Shown: piece after piece, positions 35,278 through 44,200 of the stretch
How the letters are laid out: each line of letters starts with the position of its first letter
Position numbering within the stretch: the stretch's first letter is position 1
NCBI RefSeq assembly: GCF_050586465.1
Contig: NZ_JBOCEG010000002.1
Location: 248,001-312,000, forward strand
DNA: 64,000 bases
Direction of reading: 5' to 3'
Source of the DNA: CAJXYS01 sp913063035
GTDB taxonomy: Bacteria; Pseudomonadota; Alphaproteobacteria; Rhodobacterales; Rhodobacteraceae
The notes under the pieces: model-generated
The model's input: only the letters and a program-made list of their open reading frames with translations
Databases searched by the model: none
What the model was told of the DNA's origin: nothing
Position numbers and translations under genes: made by a program

Positions 35278-36377
35278 TCTTGCGAACCGCTCTGAGTGCT
35301 GTCGTGGGCGGCATCTTTACGCGGCAGACTCCCGGATGCAACCCGTGCCGCGAGCCGCTCGGTGAAGCCCGTCTGCGCCAGCTTGAAGGCCAGCTTTATG
35401 GCCGCCGAGACCCCGGTCTCGTCGGCGGCGCCATGGGACTTGATGACCGTGCCGTTGAGCCCCAGGAACACGCCGCCATTGACGCGGCGCGGGTCGATGC
35501 GTTTCTGCAGCCGGCGCAGAGAGGTCATCGCGAAAAGCGCCCCGATCCGCGACAGCGGCGTGTGGCGGAAGGCGTCGGCCAGGAAGGCGCGGATCAGCGT
35601 CGCCGTTCCCTCGCCGGTCTTGAGCGCGATGTTGCCGGTGAACCCGTCGGTCACGATCACGTCGACCCGGTCAGAGGGGATGTCGCCGCCCTCGACGAAA
35701 CCGACGAAGTCGAAATCGTTCTCTGGCGCGGCGCGCGAGATCAGGTCGTGGGCCGTCTTCAGCTCGGCCCGTCCCTTGTGTTCCTCGGTGCCGACGTTGA
35801 GCAACCCGATTCGCGGCTGCTGCAGCCCGAGGCCGTTGCGCGCATAGGAGGCGCCCATCAGCGCGAATTGCAGCAGGTCTTCCTCGTCGGCGCGCACATC
35901 GGCGCCGACGTCCAGCATGACGTTGAAGCCGCCGGGATTGCGCGAGGGCCAGAGACAGGCGATGGCCGGGCGGTTGACGCCCGGCGCCTTCTTCAGGCGC
36001 ACCATCGACAGCGCCATCAGCGCGCCGGTGTTGCCGCAGGACACGCAGACCGTGGCCTCGCCTTCCCGGACCGAGTCGATCGCCGACCACATCGAGGTGC
36101 CCTTGCCGTGCCGCATGACGTGGCTCGGCTTCTCGTCCATCGACACCGCGCGATTGGCATCGCGGATCTCGCAACGGTCGGTGAGGCCGCGCTTGGCGAC
36201 GAGGCGCGCGAGTTCCTCGGCGGGGCCGTGCAGGATGAAGCGTATATCGGGATTCTTGGCCGCGGACTTGGCCATGCCCGCGACCACGGCGGCCGCGCCC
36301 AGGTCTCCGCCCATGGCGTCGACCGAGATCACGGTGCCCGGTTTTTGCTCGGTTCTGGTGGTGCTCTGTGCCGTCAT
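35274..36377 (-). CDS. plsX: Phosphate acyltransferase PlsX
   Basis: A 367-residue peripheral membrane enzyme that makes acyl-phosphate from acyl-ACP for phospholipid synthesis. Motifs are VISVDAMGGDLGAAAVVAGM near residue 17, VSCGNTGALMALSMVRLK in the middle and VTDGFTGNIALKTGEG later. The ATG at 36377 is preferred; longer frames run back through rpmF. The C-terminus extends about 20 residues past the usual end. Confidence 0.95.
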   Translation of the reverse strand: MTAQSTTRTEQKPGTVISVDAMGGDLGAAAVVAGMAKSAAKNPDIRFILHGPAEELARLVAKRGLTDRCEIRDANRAVSMDEKPSHVMRHGKGTSMWSAIDSVREGEATVCVSCGNTGALMALSMVRLKKAPGVNRPAIACLWPSRNPGGFNVMLDVGADVRADEEDLLQFALMGASYARNGLGLQQPRIGLLNVGTEEHKGRAELKTAHDLISRAAPENDFDFVGFVEGGDIPSDRVDVIVTDGFTGNIALKTGEGTATLIRAFLADAFRHTPLSRIGALFAMTSLRRLQKRIDPRRVNGGVFLGLNGTVIKSHGAADETGVSAAIKLAFKLAQTGFTERLAARVASGSLPRKDAAHDSTQSGSQE

Positions 36378-36399
36378 GCGCGGATGCGCCCGAAGGCGC

Positions 36400-36609
36400 T
36401 TACGCCGCGTCTTCGTCGTCCAGATCCACATCCTCGACCACGGCAACGATCTCGCGATCGTCGTAATGGCCGCAGGACGCGCAGACGTGATGCGGGCGCT
36501 TGAGCTCACCGCAGTTCGAGCACTCGTTCGGATTCGCGGCAGTCAGCGCGTCATGGGCGCGACGCTGGTTCCGGCGCGACCGCGTGACTTTATTCTGTGG
36601 GACAGCCAT
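36400..36609 (-). CDS. rpmF: 50S ribosomal protein L32
   Basis: A 69-residue ribosomal protein opening [20 protein letters not shown]. Zinc-type cysteine pairs are retained in [20 protein letters not shown]. The acidic tail [10 protein letters not shown] is longer than in E. coli. It leads the rpmF-plsX-fabH group. Confidence 0.97.
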   Translation of the reverse strand: MAVPQNKVTRSRRNQRRAHDALTAANPNECSNCGELKRPHHVCASCGHYDDREIVAVVEDVDLDDEDAA

Positions 36610-36743
36610 GTCTCATCCTCGGTTTATGGGGCAGGGCCCCCTGAATTCTGGGCGTTCTGTCAGGACCGCACCCGGTGCGACACCGCTCTCGATCCTCAGT
36701 GCAAACGAGGCCGGGAACATACTCGGATCGGCCGAATTCGCAA

Positions 36744-36760
36744 GCCCCTTTTCACGGGGC
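36744..36760 (-). terminator. Hairpin after the DUF177 gene
   Basis: On the minus strand GCCCC-GTGAAAA-GGGGC lies four bases after the DUF177 stop, before rpmF. There are only two Ts after it, so it may be a weak terminator or an attenuator letting some DUF177 transcripts continue into rpmF. Confidence 0.3.
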
Positions 36761-36764
36761 CTCC

Positions 36765-37334
36765 TTATTTCTTCTCGAGCTTCCTTTTCAAGTCCTCGAG
36801 ACCCGCGAAGGGGCGGATCGCCTCGTCGGTGAGCGGTTCGGCGCCCTCGGGGGCGTAGACCTGCGCGCCATGTTCCGCCGCATCGGCGCGCGGGTAGAGC
36901 GGCATGGCCAGCGCCAGCGACTCGACCATCACCGCGCCGGGATCGATCACCGCGCCGAGCGGTTCGCGGGTTTCGTCCTCGGGCATCTCGGTCTCGCCGC
37001 CGTCGGGCAATGCCATGCCGGCGATGTAACGGCGCACCACTTTCTCGTCGATGCGGGTCGTCACCGGCTCCAGCGTGACGATGCAGGATTGGCGCACGGT
37101 CGCGCCGAGCTGGCCCTCGAGCACCCAGTCGCGCTTGCCCGCCGGGCGCAGCCGGCCGCCAAACCGCAGCTTGCGGATGTCGAGCGCCCCGAGCGCCTTG
37201 GCGATCCGCGCGCGGGCCTCGGCGTCGGGCGTGATCTCGAAAGGCGTCTCGCGGCGCTGCACGAGATCGGCGACCCGGATCGGGTGGCTGCAGGGAATCG
37301 ACGCGTCGTCTTCGTTCTCGGGGGTCTCAGGCAT
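36765..37334 (-). CDS. DUF177 (YceD-like) protein
   Basis: A 189-residue protein of the YceD/DUF177 family, usually found beside rpmF and linked to 23S rRNA accumulation in plants and bacteria. The conserved middle reads QSCIVTLEPVTTRIDEKVVR. The C-terminal third contains EPLTDEAIRPFAGLEDLKRK. The zinc-like cysteines of some members are absent. The ATG at 37334 avoids an unsupported 13-residue leader. Confidence 0.88.
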   Translation of the reverse strand: MPETPENEDDASIPCSHPIRVADLVQRRETPFEITPDAEARARIAKALGALDIRKLRFGGRLRPAGKRDWVLEGQLGATVRQSCIVTLEPVTTRIDEKVVRRYIAGMALPDGGETEMPEDETREPLGAVIDPGAVMVESLALAMPLYPRADAAEHGAQVYAPEGAEPLTDEAIRPFAGLEDLKRKLEKK

Positions 37335-37444
37335 CGGCCTCTCTCCGGGCGCCGCGCCGGGAACGCAGCGCATCTTCCTTGAACGTGGGGCCTCACTTCT
37401 GTAAGCGGATATAAAGGATTGGCAGGCAAGGCAAGGGGTCGGGC

Positions 37445-37909
37445 ATGATCACGCTTTCGACGACCGGACGGGCAATCGCCGTGGTCGTGGCGCTGGCCGC
37501 GCTATCCGCCTGCAGTGCGCAATACCGCAATCACGGCTACACCCCGACCGACCGCGAACTGGCCGGCATCGAGGTCGGCGTGGACACGCGCGAGAGCGTC
37601 GCCGAAGAGATCGGGCGCCCGGTCTCGCGCGGACTTCTGCAGGAGTCGGGCTGGTATTACGTCCAGAGCCGCGTGCGCCATTTCGCCTACCGCCCCCCCG
37701 AAGAGGTGGAGCGCGAGGTCGTCGCCATTTCCTTCGACCGATCGGACCGCGTCGCCAATATTGAGCGCTTCGGGCTCGAAGCGGGCCGGGTGGTGCCGCT
37801 GTCGCGCCGGGTGACCGACACCAATATCAGCGGGATTTCCCTGATCGAGCAGCTTCTGCGCAACTTCGGCCGGATCAATGTCGGAGAGGCGCTGGCGGGC
37901 GAGCGTTAA
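37445..37909 (+). CDS. bamE: Outer-membrane assembly lipoprotein BamE
   Basis: A 154-residue lipoprotein of the SmpA/OmlA family, part of the BAM complex that inserts beta-barrel proteins. The signal ends in the lipobox LSAC (Cys at about residue 22). The BamE fold then shows [15 protein letters not shown] and [17 protein letters not shown]. An AT-rich GATATAAAG about 35 bases upstream could be its -10 element. It converges on msrB with a four-base overlap. Confidence 0.9.
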   Translation: MITLSTTGRAIAVVVALAALSACSAQYRNHGYTPTDRELAGIEVGVDTRESVAEEIGRPVSRGLLQESGWYYVQSRVRHFAYRPPEEVEREVVAISFDRSDRVANIERFGLEAGRVVPLSRRVTDTNISGISLIEQLLRNFGRINVGEALAGER

Positions 37910-38304
37910 CCGGCCGCCGGCTCGAAGCGGAGCGCGACGCCGTTCATGCAGTAACGCAGCCCGGTCGGCGCGGGCCCGTCGGGGAAGACGTGCCCCAGAT
38001 GGGCCGCGCAGCGGGCGCAATGCACTTCCGTGCGCCGCATGAACCAGGAATTGTCCTCGCGCTCGCCCACGGCGGCCTCCGACAGCGGCCGGGTGAAAGA
38101 GGGCCAGCCGGTGCCCGAGTCGAACTTGTCCCCCGCATCGAAGAGCGCCGCCCCGCAGCAGATGCAGCGGAACGTGCCGGGCGCCTTCGGGAAATCGTCA
38201 TGGGTGAAGGCGCGCTCGGTCGCGCCCTTGCGGGTGACCCGGTAGGCCAGCTCGGAGAGCTCTTCACGCCATTCGGCGTCCGACTTGACAACTTTCTCCG
38301 TCAT
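37906..38304 (-). CDS. msrB: Peptide-methionine (R)-S-oxide reductase
   Basis: A 132-residue repair enzyme that reduces methionine-R-sulfoxide. Zinc cysteines appear in [10 protein letters not shown] and [12 protein letters not shown]. The catalytic [11 protein letters not shown] carries the active Cys near the C-terminus, and [11 protein letters not shown] is the substrate-pocket motif. The ATG at 38304 is preferred to an in-frame upstream start that would add 19 residues. Confidence 0.95.
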   Translation of the reverse strand: MTEKVVKSDAEWREELSELAYRVTRKGATERAFTHDDFPKAPGTFRCICCGAALFDAGDKFDSGTGWPSFTRPLSEAAVGEREDNSWFMRRTEVHCARCAAHLGHVFPDGPAPTGLRYCMNGVALRFEPAAG

Positions 38305-38418
38305 CTGTGCAATTTCTCCTGTCAAATCCCTGTCACGCTCTTTGTGCAGGACTGCGCCCAAGGATAAAGCTAGGCCGGCGCGGGCGGCGCGCCAAGGGCA
38401 GCGTGGAGGTCAGGAGAT

Positions 38419-39183
38419 ATGCGGGCATTCTCAAGAGGACGGTACGCGGCGCGTTTCGCCAGCACGCCGGCCGATGTCGAGGCGGCGCAGCGGCTGCGCT
38501 ATCGCAGCTTCATCGCTGGACGGGGCGCGGCCACGGACGGCGATCGCGCGGACGGGCTGGAACGGGACCGGTTCGACGATCGCTGCACCCACGTGCTGGT
38601 CGAGGACACGCGCAGCGGCCGGCTCGTCTGCTGCTTCCGGCTGCTGCACCTCGCGCGCGGGGCCGAGATCGCAGAGAGCTACGCCGCCCAGTATTACGAG
38701 CTGTCGCGCCTCGCCGCCTTCGACGGGCCGATGGTCGAGATGGGCCGATTCTGCATCGACCCGGACGTGCGCGATCCGGACGTTCTGCGCGTGGCCTGGG
38801 CGGCGATGACCCGCTACGTCGACGAGCGGGGCGTGGAGATGCTCTTCGGCTGCTCGTCGTTCCAGGGTACCGAGGCCGAGGCCTACATGGACGCCTTCGC
38901 GCTGCTCAAGGATCGCCACCTTGCGCCCAAGCGCTGGCTGCCGCGGGTCAAGGCGCCGGCGGTGTTCCAGTTCGCGCGGCGGCTGCGGCTGCGCAAGCCG
39001 GACCTGAAACTGGCCATGCAGAAAATGCCGCCCCTGCTGCGCACCTATCTCGTGATGGGCGGCTGGGTGTCGGACCACGCCGTGGTCGACCGCGACCTGA
39101 ACACGCTGCACGTCTTCACCGGGCTCGAGATCCGCGCGATCCCGCCGACGCGTGCGCGGCTCTTGCGCGCGGCTGCGGGATAG
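38419..39183 (+). CDS. olsB: Ornithine lipid N-acyltransferase-like (OlsB) protein
   Basis: A 254-residue GNAT-type acyltransferase of the OlsB family. OlsB adds a 3-hydroxyacyl chain to ornithine in making phosphorus-free ornithine lipids. Recognisable segments are YRSFIAGRG near residue 28, FDDRCTHVLVED, MVEMGRFCIDPDVRDPDVLR and MLFGCSSFQGTE. The second enzyme of the pathway, OlsA, is not adjacent, so the gene could also act on another amine. GGAGG precedes the ATG. Confidence 0.8.
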   Translation: MRAFSRGRYAARFASTPADVEAAQRLRYRSFIAGRGAATDGDRADGLERDRFDDRCTHVLVEDTRSGRLVCCFRLLHLARGAEIAESYAAQYYELSRLAAFDGPMVEMGRFCIDPDVRDPDVLRVAWAAMTRYVDERGVEMLFGCSSFQGTEAEAYMDAFALLKDRHLAPKRWLPRVKAPAVFQFARRLRLRKPDLKLAMQKMPPLLRTYLVMGGWVSDHAVVDRDLNTLHVFTGLEIRAIPPTRARLLRAAAG

Positions 39184-39207
39184 ACGCCCCCCGCGGGGCC
39201 GCGCCTT

Positions 39208-40218
39208 TCAGCCGCCGGTGTGGCTCATATGGCGTGACATCTGGCCCCCGACCTGCTGGCGCGAATAGTCGAAGTCGTGCCCCCTGGGCTTGCGCGCGAT
39301 GGCGGCGCGGATCGCCTCGACGAGTGGCGCGTCATCCTCGGGATGGGCGCGCAGGGGCGCGCGAAGATCGGCCATGTCCTCCTGGCCGAGACACATGTAG
39401 AGCTCGCCCGTGCAGGTCAGCCGCACGCGGTTGCAGCTCTCGCAGAAATTATGGGTGAGCGGCGTGATGAAGCCGATCTTCTGCCCGGTCTCGGCAAGCC
39501 GCACATAGCGGGCGGGGCCGCCGGTGTTCTCGGCCAGGTCGATGGTGGTGAAGCGCTCTTCGAGGCGGGCGCGAAGATCCTTGAGCGGCCAGTACTGGTC
39601 GAGCCGATCCTCGTTGCCGAGATCGCCCATGGGCATCACCTCGATGAAGGTCAGGTCCATGCCCCGCCCGGCGCACCAGTCCACGAGGGTGAACAACTCG
39701 TCCTCGTTGAAACCCTTGAGCGCGACGGTGTTGATCTTGACGCGCATCCCCGCTTCCTGCGCGGCCTCGATCCCGTCCAGCACCTGGGGCAGGCGTCCCC
39801 AGCGGGTGATGTCGGCGAATTTCTTCTCGTCGAGCGTGTCGAGCGAGATGTTGACCCGCTTGACCCCGAGGGCCGCGAGATCCTGCGCGAAGCGGCGCAG
39901 CTGCGATCCGTTGGTGGTCAGCGTCAGTTCCCGCAGCGCGCCCGAGTCCAGATGGCGGGCCATCGACTCGAAGAACGTCATGATGCCGCGACGGACCAGC
40001 GGCTCGCCCCCGGTGATCCGCAGCTTCTCAACCCCGAGACCGACGAAGGCCGAGCACATGCGGTCGAGCTCTTCCAGCGTCAGGAGTTCCTTCTTGGGCA
40101 GGAACGTCATGTTTTCCGCCATGCAATACACGCAGCGGAAATCGCAGCGGTCGGTGACGGAAACCCGCAGGTAATTGATCGGGCGGGCAAACGGGTCGAT
40201 GAGCGGTGCCTGGGTCAT
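39208..40218 (-). CDS. moaA: GTP 3',8-cyclase MoaA
   Basis: A 336-residue radical SAM enzyme that starts molybdenum cofactor synthesis. The radical SAM cluster motif is CDFRCVYC (residues 25-32). The second 4Fe-4S cluster is in [20 protein letters not shown]. The protein ends in the two glycines (SHTGG) known to be needed for activity. The other moa genes are not in this window. Confidence 0.96.
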   Translation of the reverse strand: MTQAPLIDPFARPINYLRVSVTDRCDFRCVYCMAENMTFLPKKELLTLEELDRMCSAFVGLGVEKLRITGGEPLVRRGIMTFFESMARHLDSGALRELTLTTNGSQLRRFAQDLAALGVKRVNISLDTLDEKKFADITRWGRLPQVLDGIEAAQEAGMRVKINTVALKGFNEDELFTLVDWCAGRGMDLTFIEVMPMGDLGNEDRLDQYWPLKDLRARLEERFTTIDLAENTGGPARYVRLAETGQKIGFITPLTHNFCESCNRVRLTCTGELYMCLGQEDMADLRAPLRAHPEDDAPLVEAIRAAIARKPRGHDFDYSRQQVGGQMSRHMSHTGG

Positions 40219-40304
40219 GGCGGCAATCTAGGCGCGGTTCGGGTCCGGGGCAAGGCGCGAGAGATGCGTTGCGAGGCGCGGGGGCAGCGCCTAGGCTGCG
40301 GATC

Positions 40305-40712
40305 ATGAGACATGTGTCCTGGATCGGGCCGGCGGCGCTGATGGTGCTGGCCGGCTGTGCCTGGCAGGCGGCCCCGCCGCCTGACGCTGCGTCGTCCCCG
40401 CAAGACGTTGCGGTCGAAACCCCGGATGACGGCACGGCGCGGCCCGCGCCCCGGCCGGCAGCGCCCGACGGGGTGCTCGGGCGCACGGTGGCCTCGCTCG
40501 GCGATGTTGGGGAGCCCGGGCTCTGGCTGAAGACGCCCCTCGTCGGCAGCGAACGGCCGGGCCGCGTGGAAAGGATCGGCACCGGCGATGCCGTCTCGGT
40601 GACCCTGCGCCCGCTGGCCGAGGGCGGCGGCGGACAGCTTTCGCTGCAGGCGATGCAGGCGCTCGGCTTGCCGCTGACGGCGCTGCCCGAAGTGATCGTC
40701 TACGCGGAATGA
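40305..40712 (+). CDS. Hypothetical lipoprotein
   Basis: A 135-residue predicted lipoprotein with lipobox MVLAGC near residue 17. A Pro/Ala/Asp-rich linker follows. A compact domain (about residues 60-135) contains GLWLKTPLV and LSLQAMQALGLPLTALPEV. I know similar proteins from Rhodobacteraceae but no real function; database names for them appear carried over wrongly. Its stop overlaps the next gene as ATGA. Confidence 0.7.
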   Translation: MRHVSWIGPAALMVLAGCAWQAAPPPDAASSPQDVAVETPDDGTARPAPRPAAPDGVLGRTVASLGDVGEPGLWLKTPLVGSERPGRVERIGTGDAVSVTLRPLAEGGGGQLSLQAMQALGLPLTALPEVIVYAE

Positions 40713-42346
40713 GCGCGCCCGGGCAGCGGCTGATCCCGGCCCTTGGCGACTGGGACACGATGCGGGAGAGCTTTCGCTGGCCGCGGCCCGCGCGGTTCAG
40801 CATCGCCGATGCCTGTTGCGAGGACTGGGCCGCGGTTGCGCCCGACCGGGTCGCCGTCATCCAGGTCACCGAGAGCGGCGCGCGCCGGGCGCTGACCTAT
40901 GGCGGGCTGTCGGACCAGTCGAACCGGCTGGCGCACGCGCTGGCCGCCCGCGGCATCGGGCGGGGCGACCGGGTCGGCGTGCTGCTCGCGCAGGCCCCCG
41001 AAGTGCTGGTCACCCATATGGCGGCCTACAAGCTCGGCGCGATCGTCCTGCCGCTTTTCACCCTGTTCGGCGCGGACGCGCTGCGCTACCGGCTTGCCGA
41101 CAGCGGGGCGGCGGCGGTCATCACCGATGCCGCGAACCTGGACAAGCTCATGGCGGTGCGCGGCGATCTTCCGGGGCTCTCGACCGTCATCTCGCTCGAC
41201 GGGGCCGGGGAGGAGGCGCTCGGCTGGCAGGACCTTCTGGCCGCGGCCTCCGGGGCCCCGGTGCGGGCCGAGACCACGCCGGACGACCCGGCGGTGCTGA
41301 TCTACACATCCGGCACCACCGGGCCGCCCAAGGGCGCGCTGCATGCACATCGCTTCCTGCTGGGGCACCTGCCGTCGATAGAACTGCATCACGAGGGCTT
41401 CCCCCAGCCCGGGGATTGCGGCTGGACCCCGGCGGACTGGGCGTGGATCGGCGGGCTCATGGATATGGCGATGCCATGTCTCTACTACGGCGTGCCGCTG
41501 GTGGCCCATCGCATGGCGAAGTTCGACCCGGCCGCGGCCTGGGCGCTGATCCGGCGCGAAAAGATCCGCAACCTGTTCCTGCCGCCCACCGCGCTGAAGC
41601 TGATGCGCGCGGCGCCGGTGCCCGAAGGCTTCGGTATCCGCACGATCGGATCGGGCGGCGAGTCGCTCGGCGCCGAGATGCTGGACTGGGCACAGGGAAC
41701 GCTGGGCGTCGGCATCAACGAGTTCTACGGGCAGACCGAATGCAATCTCGTGCTGGCCAGCTGCCACGGCACGATGGAGGTTCGGCCGGGATCGATGGGC
41801 AAGCCGGTGCCGGGCCATGACGTGGCGATCATCGACGACGCAGGGCGCGTGCTGGCGCCGGGCGAGACCGGCGAGATCGCGGTGCGCCGGCCGAACCCGG
41901 CGATGTTTCTCGGCTACTGGAACCAGCCCGAGAAGACGGCAGAGAAATTCGTCGGCGACTGGATGCGCACGGGCGACATGGGCATCTGCGACGCGGACGG
42001 GTATTTCACCTTCGTCGCCCGCGACGATGACGTGATCACCTCGGCCGGCTACCGAATCGGGCCGGGCGAGATCGAAAGCTGTCTCGCCGGGCACCCCGAC
42101 GTCGTGATGGCCGCGGCGGTGGGGGTCCCCGACCCGGTGCGGACGGAAGTCGTGCAGGCCTTCGTGGTGCTGCGCGAGGGGGCACGGGCCGAGGGGATGG
42201 AACCGGCGCTGATAGACCGGGTGCGCAGCCGGGTCTCGCCCCATGTCGCCCCGCGCCGCGTCTACGTCATCGACGAGATGCCGATGACGGCGACCGGCAA
42301 GATCATGCGCCGTGCGCTGCGCAGGAAAGCCGTTTCCGAAGAATAG
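40709..42346 (+). CDS. AMP-forming acyl-CoA synthetase
   Basis: A 545-residue adenylate-forming ligase that activates a carboxylic acid to its CoA thioester with ATP. The core A3 motif is LIYTSGTTGPPKGALH near residue 196, followed by EFYGQTECN, the hinge DGYFTFVARDDDVITSAGYRIGP region and the C-terminal catalytic Lys in MTATGKIMRR. It looks like the acetyl/medium-chain synthetase group; the acid used is not known. It overlaps the lipoprotein stop by four bases. Confidence 0.88.
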   Translation: MSAPGQRLIPALGDWDTMRESFRWPRPARFSIADACCEDWAAVAPDRVAVIQVTESGARRALTYGGLSDQSNRLAHALAARGIGRGDRVGVLLAQAPEVLVTHMAAYKLGAIVLPLFTLFGADALRYRLADSGAAAVITDAANLDKLMAVRGDLPGLSTVISLDGAGEEALGWQDLLAAASGAPVRAETTPDDPAVLIYTSGTTGPPKGALHAHRFLLGHLPSIELHHEGFPQPGDCGWTPADWAWIGGLMDMAMPCLYYGVPLVAHRMAKFDPAAAWALIRREKIRNLFLPPTALKLMRAAPVPEGFGIRTIGSGGESLGAEMLDWAQGTLGVGINEFYGQTECNLVLASCHGTMEVRPGSMGKPVPGHDVAIIDDAGRVLAPGETGEIAVRRPNPAMFLGYWNQPEKTAEKFVGDWMRTGDMGICDADGYFTFVARDDDVITSAGYRIGPGEIESCLAGHPDVVMAAAVGVPDPVRTEVVQAFVVLREGARAEGMEPALIDRVRSRVSPHVAPRRVYVIDEMPMTATGKIMRRALRRKAVSEE

Positions 42347-42361
42347 CCTGCGGGCCGGTCT

Positions 42362-44185
42362 TCACTCGACGGTCACGGACTTGGCGAGGTTGCGCGGCTG
42401 GTCGACATCCGTGCCCTTGTTCACCGCCGCGTGGTAGGCCAGCAGCTGGGCCGGCAGCGCGTAAAGCATCGGCGCGAAGACCGGGTCCGTCTCGGGCAGG
42501 GTGATCGCGCGCCAGACGCCGTCGCCGGCCTCCGTGACGCCGGCGGCGTCCGAGATCAGCAGCACCTTGCCCTTGCGCGCCATCACCTCCTGCATGTTCG
42601 AGACCGTCTTGTCGAACAGCGCGTCGCGCGGCGCGAAAACCACCACCGGCACCTTCTTGTCGATCAACGCGATGGGGCCGTGCTTCAGTTCGCCCGATGC
42701 ATAACCTTCGGCGTGTAAATAGCTGATTTCCTTTAGCTTCAGGGCGCCTTCAAGGGCGATCGGGAACATCGGGCCACGCCCGAGGAACAGCACGTCATGG
42801 GCCTCGGAGACGCGGATCGCGGCCTGGCGGATCGTCTCTTCCTGGGCGAGCGCGGCATTCATCTGGCCCGGCACACGCCGCAGCGAGTCGACGAGTGCCT
42901 GGTGCCGCTCGGGGGTCAGATGGCCCCGGTCGGTGCCGGCGCGCAGCGCCAGCGCCGCCAGCACCGCGAGCTGGCAGGTGAACGCCTTGGTCGAGGCGAC
43001 GCCGATCTCGGTCCCGGCCAGGATCGGCAGGGCCAGGTCGCTTTCCCGCGCGATGGTCGACGTGGTGACGTTGACGACTGAGACCACCGCCGCCACCTTC
43101 CCGCGCACATGGCGCAGCGCGGCCAGCGTGTCGGCGGTTTCGCCGGACTGGCTGACGAAGACGGCGATGGATTTCGACGAGAGCGGGGGTTCGCGGTAGC
43201 GATACTCCGAGGCGATATCGATATCCGCCGGCAGGCCCGCGATCTGCTCGAACCAGTATTTCGCCACCGCGCAGGCGTAAAAGGCCGTGCCGCAGGCCAC
43301 CAGGGTGATCCGGTCCGCCCCGGCGAAGTCGAGATCGCCATCGGGCAGACGGATATCGGTGCCTTCGCCCGAGAGGTAATGGGCGATGGCGTTACCCACC
43401 ACGGTCGGCTGCTCGTGGATTTCCTTTTCCATGTAATGGCGGTAGCGGCCCTTTTCCGCCGCCGAGAGGTCGAGGTGAATGACCTGCATCTCGCGCGAGA
43501 CCGGATGGCCGTCGAAATCCAGTATCTCGGCCCCGGCCCGGGTGATGATGGCCCAGTCGCCTTCCTCGAGATAGGTGATGCGGTCCGTCATGGGCGCCAG
43601 CGCCAGCGCATCGGACCCCACGAACATCTCGCCGTCGCCATGCCCGATGGCCAGCGGCGATCCCTTGCGCGCCGCGATCAGCAGATCCTCCTCGCCCTCG
43701 AAGAGAAAGACCAGCGCGAAGGCGCCTTCGAGCGCGCGGATCGTCTCGGCGGCGGCGTCGCGCACCGGCAGGCCGTCCTCGATATGCGCGCGCATCAGGA
43801 TCGCGACGGTTTCGGTATCGGTCTCGGTTTCGAAGCTGTAGCCCCGGGCTTCGAGATCGCTGCGCAGGCTGCGGAAATTCTCGATGATCCCGTTATGCAC
43901 CACCGCCACCGGGCCCGAGACATGGGGATGCGCGTTGGTCGTGCTCGGGGCGCCGTGCGTGGCCCAGCGTGTATGGCCGATCCCGGCCCGCCCCCGCAGG
44001 GGCTCGTGCACCAGCGCGTCCGAGAGATTGACCAGCTTTCCCATGGCGCGACGCCGGTCCAGGCGACCCGCCTGGACCGTCGCGATGCCGGCACTGTCAT
44101 AGCCGCGGTATTCCAGCCGTTTCAGCCCGTCCAGCAGCATCGGCGCCGCTTCGTGATTGCCCAGAACGCCTACGATCCCGCACAT
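42362..44185 (-). CDS. glmS: Glutamine--fructose-6-phosphate aminotransferase (isomerizing)
   Basis: A 607-residue enzyme making glucosamine-6-phosphate, the entry to cell-wall amino sugars. The N-terminal glutaminase starts MCGIVGVLG with the nucleophile Cys2 and has IGHTRWATHGAP. Two SIS domains follow, with FVSQSGETADTLAAL and FLGRGPMFPIALEGALKLKE-type segments. It ends in the standard KSVTVE. glmU lies 15 bases upstream on the same strand. No glmS ribozyme-like leader is possible in that short gap. Confidence 0.97.
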   Translation of the reverse strand: MCGIVGVLGNHEAAPMLLDGLKRLEYRGYDSAGIATVQAGRLDRRRAMGKLVNLSDALVHEPLRGRAGIGHTRWATHGAPSTTNAHPHVSGPVAVVHNGIIENFRSLRSDLEARGYSFETETDTETVAILMRAHIEDGLPVRDAAAETIRALEGAFALVFLFEGEEDLLIAARKGSPLAIGHGDGEMFVGSDALALAPMTDRITYLEEGDWAIITRAGAEILDFDGHPVSREMQVIHLDLSAAEKGRYRHYMEKEIHEQPTVVGNAIAHYLSGEGTDIRLPDGDLDFAGADRITLVACGTAFYACAVAKYWFEQIAGLPADIDIASEYRYREPPLSSKSIAVFVSQSGETADTLAALRHVRGKVAAVVSVVNVTTSTIARESDLALPILAGTEIGVASTKAFTCQLAVLAALALRAGTDRGHLTPERHQALVDSLRRVPGQMNAALAQEETIRQAAIRVSEAHDVLFLGRGPMFPIALEGALKLKEISYLHAEGYASGELKHGPIALIDKKVPVVVFAPRDALFDKTVSNMQEVMARKGKVLLISDAAGVTEAGDGVWRAITLPETDPVFAPMLYALPAQLLAYHAAVNKGTDVDQPRNLAKSVTVE

Positions 44186-44200
44186 GGTGTCACCCTTTCC

